Assembly: GCA_023485715.1 (NCBI GenBank) | Contig: JAMCZG010000041.1 | Span: 1 to 7,189, forward strand | Reading direction: 5' to 3' | DNA: 7,189 nucleotides | From: Patescibacteria group bacterium | GTDB taxonomy: Bacteria; Patescibacteriota; Microgenomatia; Levybacterales; UBA12049 | Shown: one piece after another, positions 3,762-7,189 of the stretch | How positions within the stretch are numbered: position 1 is the first letter of the stretch | Layout: each line of letters begins with the position of its first letter | Notes under the pieces: model-generated | The model's input: only the letters and a program-made list of their open reading frames with translations | What the model was told of the DNA's origin: nothing | The model's database searches: none | Position numbers and translations under genes: made by a program

Positions 3762-6344
3762 TTACGGGTTTGGTTTTGGTGCGGCGGCTTCGGCCGGGCA
3801 GTTGACTAGGGCTTTATTTATTTCATCCGGGGATTTATTCTCGGCAGTCAGTTGATCTCTTTTGGTTTTACACTCGGAAGTCGTCGGGAAGTAACAATGG
3901 GCTTTTGGTTCTGTACCGGGCACAAAATATTCTTCAGATGTTTTTGGGCATCTGGCACAAGGCAAAAGCCCGTTAACTGCGCAAACTTTAACTTTTACCA
4001 TGCCGGTCGGTGTGTCAAAGCTTTCTCCGGCCTTTCCTTTAAGCAGATTGGTCATAACCTCGTTCCAAATCGGCGCCGCACCTGTTATTCCTGACGCCAG
4101 AGCCTGATTCATCGGACTATTATTATTATTTCCGACCCACGTTGCTACGAGGAAATCCGGGGTATATCCGATCGTCCAGTTATCCCTTTTTTCGTTTGTG
4201 GTTCCGGTTTTTACGGCTACTTTATGGCCCGGGATTTCGAGCTTAGCGTAAGGCCCGAAGGCCGGCATTCGGGCATCGTTATCGGATAAAATATTTGTAA
4301 TCTGGTAGGCCGTAGTTTCGGGTAACACTTTTTCTCCATCGGCAGCAGAAGCTTCGGCTTCCATTCCCATTTTAGCAAGCAGGCTTTTTTCAACAGTTTT
4401 TTCGTTTTCCTCGATGACTTTTCCGTTTCTGTCAGTTATTTTTTTAACCGCCTTAAGATCTCTTCTTACTCCCATATTTGGTAGGACTCCGTAGGCGGTC
4501 GCAAGTTCTGTCATTCGGACGTCGCCTGCGCCGAGCGTCATTGAAAGTCCGTAATTTTTAAGATCTTTCCAGGATTCGATCCCCATTTTTCGTCCCAGTT
4601 CAACCATCTTGTCCGGGCCATAAGTATTTAGGACTTTTACTGCAGGAATGTTTAAAGACATCGCGAAAGCCTGCTTTAAAGTGACTGGGCCCCGGTATTT
4701 GCCGTCGTAATTTACGGGTGAGTATGTTTCCCAGGCATTCGAATACGAAACAGGGGAGTCTATTATAATAGTTCCTGGTGTAAATTTACCCCACGATAAG
4801 GCGTACGCGTAGTTTATCATCTTAATCGCAGATCCGGGCTGGCGCCTTGCCACAGTTACGTTTACTTGCCCGTCGTGTTTGTCGTCAAAATAATCACGGG
4901 ACCCAACCATCGCTAAAATATTTCCGCTTCTTGGCTCTGTGACTAAAGACGCCGCGTTAGAGATCCAATACATTTGTTCAACTTCTTCGACGTTCTCTTT
5001 AACGATTTTTTCGGCCATCAACTGGGTTGGAAGATCGATCGTAGTTTTGATAGTTAATCCTCCTTCCTGTACAACCTTTTTACCGTATTTTTGTTCCAGC
5101 GTGTCGATTACCCAAAAGACAAAATGGGGCGCTTGAATCTGGTTATCGATAGAATAGAATACAAGCTCCTTTTTATACGCTTCGTCTGCCTGTTTTTTCG
5201 TGACGAATTTTTTCTCGACCATCGCATCCAATACTCTTTTTTGATTTTTCTTATAGACGTCTCTCTGGCTTAAATAAGGAGAATTCTTAGTGGGAGAGGA
5301 GGGAAGGCTGGCCAGTAAAGAGCTTTCGGCCAAATCGAGCTCAGATGCACTTTTGCCGAAATATTTTCTGGAAGCCGCTTCGATTCCGTAAGCTGTTCCT
5401 CCGTAAGGGGTGCTATTTAAGTACATTTCTAAGATTTTATCTTTTGGGTATAGTATGTCGACCAAAAGTGCCAGATAAGCCTCTTTAATCTTACGGGAAA
5501 TCACCCTTCTGTTATCCTTTAATAAATTAACTTTAACTAACTGTTGGGTTATCGTTGAACCTCCCTGTATTGGTTTTTTCTCGAGATTATTTACAAAAGC
5601 TCTAAGCATACTCTTAAAAGAAACACCTTTGTGCGCGTAAAAGTCTTTGTCCTCGTACGCGATCGTGGCCTCCTTAACGACTTTTGGAATCTTATTTAAC
5701 GGGACAGCGATACGATTAATTTCGCCATTGTAAGTCACATATAGTACTTTTCCGTTTTTGTCTAAAACCTGGCTCGATAGCGGTAAGGGTTTGTTTTCTA
5801 AATCATAAGGACTTGGCAGGTCTTTTAAAAAAGTAAAATAAAAAACCCCGATTCCGATTGACAAAACAAAAACAGCACTTATCGTAGCGTAAATATACCT
5901 TTTTGGAATGGTGACTCGAATCTCTTTTATGTTTTTCCCAAAGTTTTTTAAAGATTTGGCCAATTCTTTTTTGTTTGTGTTTATGCTTTCGAACAAGTTA
6001 GCATAGAATTCTTCGATCGGCGATTTCTCGTTATGCTTTGTTTTTATCCCAGACGTTTCTAATAGCTTTGTAAAGATTAAGACGGTTGTCAATCCCAACA
6101 CCATCGTTGACCAACCGATAAGCTGAATAGAATAAACTATGCGGTAAAGAGTTATTCTTAATTTTGTGAAACAAAAACCGACGAATTTAAAATAGCCTGC
6201 AAAAATCTTAATCGTTAACCATCCCACGCCTGTGAAAAACAACGCAAAACCTAAAATGATATTCTTTGATATATTTAATATCTTTTTACCGATAAATTTT
6301 AGGCCGTTTTTGGTTAACCGATCTAACTCGTTTTCTTGTGACAT
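3762..6344 (-). CDS. Class A penicillin-binding protein (bifunctional, PBP1A-like)
   Basis: This 860-residue enzyme polymerises lipid II and cross-links peptidoglycan outside the membrane. The glycosyltransferase 51 domain (about 185-360) shows EDKDFYAHKGVS with catalytic Glu231, then QGGSTITQQLVK (260-271) and KDKILEMYLN. The transpeptidase domain (about 465-770) has the acylated serine in SAIK (Ser505, Lys508), SLN (563-565) and KTGT (712-715). The tail (about 785-850) holds six cysteines in VCAVNGLLPCARC, AHC, SEC and NC, and ends in an Ala/Pro-rich stretch. Unusually, about 145 residues precede the standard membrane anchor (about 151-172), with two further hydrophobic segments at about 28-48 and 74-92 and a charged region between. 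ATG 6344 follows a strong minus-strand promoter. The DsbA-like gene lies directly downstream. The gene symbol is left blank because PBP1A-type names are not exact here. Confidence 0.95.
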   Translation of the reverse strand: MSQENELDRLTKNGLKFIGKKILNISKNIILGFALFFTGVGWLTIKIFAGYFKFVGFCFTKLRITLYRIVYSIQLIGWSTMVLGLTTVLIFTKLLETSGIKTKHNEKSPIEEFYANLFESINTNKKELAKSLKNFGKNIKEIRVTIPKRYIYATISAVFVLSIGIGVFYFTFLKDLPSPYDLENKPLPLSSQVLDKNGKVLYVTYNGEINRIAVPLNKIPKVVKEATIAYEDKDFYAHKGVSFKSMLRAFVNNLEKKPIQGGSTITQQLVKVNLLKDNRRVISRKIKEAYLALLVDILYPKDKILEMYLNSTPYGGTAYGIEAASRKYFGKSASELDLAESSLLASLPSSPTKNSPYLSQRDVYKKNQKRVLDAMVEKKFVTKKQADEAYKKELVFYSIDNQIQAPHFVFWVIDTLEQKYGKKVVQEGGLTIKTTIDLPTQLMAEKIVKENVEEVEQMYWISNAASLVTEPRSGNILAMVGSRDYFDDKHDGQVNVTVARRQPGSAIKMINYAYALSWGKFTPGTIIIDSPVSYSNAWETYSPVNYDGKYRGPVTLKQAFAMSLNIPAVKVLNTYGPDKMVELGRKMGIESWKDLKNYGLSMTLGAGDVRMTELATAYGVLPNMGVRRDLKAVKKITDRNGKVIEENEKTVEKSLLAKMGMEAEASAADGEKVLPETTAYQITNILSDNDARMPAFGPYAKLEIPGHKVAVKTGTTNEKRDNWTIGYTPDFLVATWVGNNNNSPMNQALASGITGAAPIWNEVMTNLLKGKAGESFDTPTGMVKVKVCAVNGLLPCARCPKTSEEYFVPGTEPKAHCYFPTTSECKTKRDQLTAENKSPDEINKALVNCPAEAAAPKPNP

Positions 6345-6352
6345 ATGGGCAG

Positions 6353-6366
6353 TCTGTCAAGACAGA
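6353..6366. repeat. Short inverted repeat in the PBP leader
   Basis: TCTGTC-AA-GACAGA lies between the PBP promoter and its start codon. It could be an operator or a small leader hairpin. A 2-nt centre is tight for RNA folding, so a DNA-binding site is the likelier use, if any. Confidence 0.3.
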
Positions 6367-6382
6367 TTTTATATACATTTTC

Positions 6383-6412
6383 ATAGTATGATTAGCTTAA
6401 TTTGTTTGTCAA
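6383..6412 (-). promoter_or_regulatory. Sigma70-type promoter of the PBP gene
   Basis: On the minus strand, TTGACA (6412-6407) is a perfect -35, followed by an 18-nt spacer and TACTAT (6388-6383). The predicted start is near 6376, giving a leader of about 30 nt before ATG 6344. No clear Shine-Dalgarno is seen in the leader. Confidence 0.6.
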
Positions 6413-6427
6413 GAGGGAGTTTTTTTA

Positions 6428-6451
6428 TGGACAATAAAAATACTCAATAAA
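6428..6451 (+). other. Possible 7-residue leader ORF in the divergent intergenic region
   Basis: ATG 6428 opens MDNKNTQ and then TAA, preceded 8 nt upstream by a GAGGGAG-like ribosome-binding sequence (6413-6419), the only purine-rich site of this kind seen before a start in the window. The dyad 6437-6470 overlaps its end. Its shortness makes chance plausible. Confidence 0.15.
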
Positions 6452-6470
6452 ATATTTTTTGGAGTATTTT
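6437..6470. repeat. Inverted repeat AAAATACTC / GAGTATTTT
   Basis: Nine-base arms (6437-6445 and 6462-6470) pair perfectly across a 16-nt centre upstream of the gene at 6524. It shares the TACTC/GAGTA half-site with the dyad at 6525-6540. It could be an operator or an AT-rich RNA hairpin. Confidence 0.4.
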
Positions 6471-6488
6471 GCAAATTATTACAGGATA

Positions 6489-6517
6489 TTGTAAACCAAA
6501 ATTTCTTCTTCTATTAT
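6489..6517 (+). promoter_or_regulatory. Promoter of the membrane protein gene, predicted leaderless
   Basis: TTGTAA (6489-6494), a 17-nt spacer and TATTAT (6512-6517) precede ATG 6524 by 6 nt, so the transcript should start at about the A of the ATG. No ribosome-binding site is present. Confidence 0.55.
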
Positions 6518-6523
6518 TAGTTA

Positions 6524-7189
6524 ATGAGTAATAATACTCACTTTGGAATTAAGGACTTTTTCCTCGGCCTGTTTGTCCTTTTTATTGTTCTGGCAGCGTT
6601 CGTTTTTGTAGTGCAAAAGATGTTTCCGGGAATTATTCCGTCGAGTTTTCGTGAAAATTCTGCTAAAGCATCCAAAGACCAGGTAAATCTTAATCCTGAT
6701 TATTGCCAGGAATATAAATTATACAGCTCGATTAAACCCGGAACAAAATTACAATATAAAAGAAATATCAGAAGGACAGATTGGATCGATAAAGAATATA
6801 ATTTTACGGTAAATTATACCGAGTCTAAGAAAAATTTAGTTTCTTATGTGATATCGGGGATCGGGAATTCGCTCGACAAAAATGATATTGCCTGCAGCAG
6901 TGATGGAATTCAGGTTCTTCCGTTCGATAGGGTTTTAATTGCCCAGCTTTTAAACACAGAACCGGGGATTTCTGAGAATTCAGAACCATTTTCCTATAAA
7001 GTGGGCACAAACTCGGCTTTTCTCTATAATAATCAGGCGGTCGAGCAGGGGACGAGCTGGAACGGGAAAATCGGGGCGCGGGGAATTCTTGTTATGCCAA
7101 ACACAGGCGCGATTAAAGATTTGGGATATTGTTTTAATTTGAACGCAGACGTTACATCAACTTTTGTCGGAGAGGAAAAAGTCCTTAAT
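6524..7189 (+). CDS. Single-pass membrane protein of unknown function (3' end outside window)
   Basis: The reading frame is open from ATG 6524 to the last base, giving 222 codons with no stop. I do not recognise the family. Residues 1-10 are short and polar, about 11-31 are a strong hydrophobic span (FFLGLFVLFIVLAAFVFVV), and the rest is hydrophilic with beta-type character, as expected of an N-terminally anchored domain outside the membrane. Cysteines occur at about 61, 124 and 203, and the first lies well after the span, so this is not a lipoprotein signal. A segment reading PGTKLQYKRN (72-81) begins the likely folded domain. It is divergent from the PBP gene across 179 nt, which hints at an envelope role but proves nothing. 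The start is supported by a promoter at 6489-6517 and by the position of the membrane span. Confidence 0.8.
   Translation, partial: MSNNTHFGIKDFFLGLFVLFIVLAAFVFVVQKMFPGIIPSSFRENSAKASKDQVNLNPDYCQEYKLYSSIKPGTKLQYKRNIRRTDWIDKEYNFTVNYTESKKNLVSYVISGIGNSLDKNDIACSSDGIQVLPFDRVLIAQLLNTEPGISENSEPFSYKVGTNSAFLYNNQAVEQGTSWNGKIGARGILVMPNTGAIKDLGYCFNLNADVTSTFVGEEKVLN
6525..6540. repeat. Dyad TGAGTA-ATAA-TACTCA over the start of the membrane protein gene
   Basis: Six-base perfect arms overlap the start codon and first codons of the gene at 6524, where the predicted transcription start lies. The placement would suit a repressor site, but the bases also encode residues 1-6. Confidence 0.35.

Noticed and set aside
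3752..3764. Palindrome TAAAATGATTTTA between the PBP and DsbA-like genes as a terminator
   Set aside because: A 1-nt centre cannot form an RNA loop, the arms are A/T only, and the stop codon contributes part of it.
1..7189. CRISPR array, IS transposase, integrase or restriction genes
   Set aside because: No regularly spaced short repeats and no recognisable transposase, recombinase or nuclease motif was seen on either strand.

Overview
The window is an AT-rich, gene-dense bacterial segment with small intergenic gaps. Its mix of genes suggests a Candidate Phyla Radiation (Patescibacteria) genome, possibly Microgenomates-like. These are a lone M16 zinc peptidase, an unusually long nucleoside diphosphate kinase, a membrane-anchored DsbA-like oxidoreductase, and a class A penicillin-binding protein with extra N-terminal membrane segments. 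Most starts lack a Shine-Dalgarno sequence, and several have a promoter only 6-7 nt before the start codon. The lineage is an inference from gene style, not from a marker gene.

Left part (1-1113) is rearranged. Bases 1-241 are a diverged, inverted copy of the middle of the M16 gene found at 1915-2155. The two pair base for base without gaps (x pairs with 2156-x), with 19 differences that are mostly synonymous. At 241/242 this copy stops abruptly and the sequence becomes the last 40 codons of an arginyl-tRNA synthetase gene (argS, + strand, stop 361-363). The final 45 bases of argS (320-364) recur exactly at 1002-1046. Between the two copies sits one orphan gene (400-957). The layout resembles a small element inserted at the 3' end of argS, but a strain-mixing assembly junction is a serious alternative.

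Middle part (1114-2985, + strand) holds an M16 peptidase and a long-form ndk, 12 nt apart and probably co-transcribed. The M16 start is most likely ATG 1114, with a near-consensus promoter directly in front that predicts a leaderless mRNA.

Right part (2982-6344, - strand) holds a class A PBP followed 54 nt later by a DsbA-family thioredoxin-fold protein, both acting outside the membrane. The PBP carries a cysteine-rich tail that a disulfide-forming enzyme could act on. The DsbA gene converges on ndk with overlapping stop codons. From 6524 a divergently transcribed gene for a single-pass membrane protein of unknown function runs off the window end. The 179-nt gap 6345-6523 holds promoters in both directions and a set of GAGTA/TACTC dyads.

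Together the intact genes cover envelope building (PBP, DsbA-like, unknown membrane protein), proteolysis (M16) and nucleotide metabolism (NDK). The most unusual material is the repeat architecture in the first 2.2 kb.
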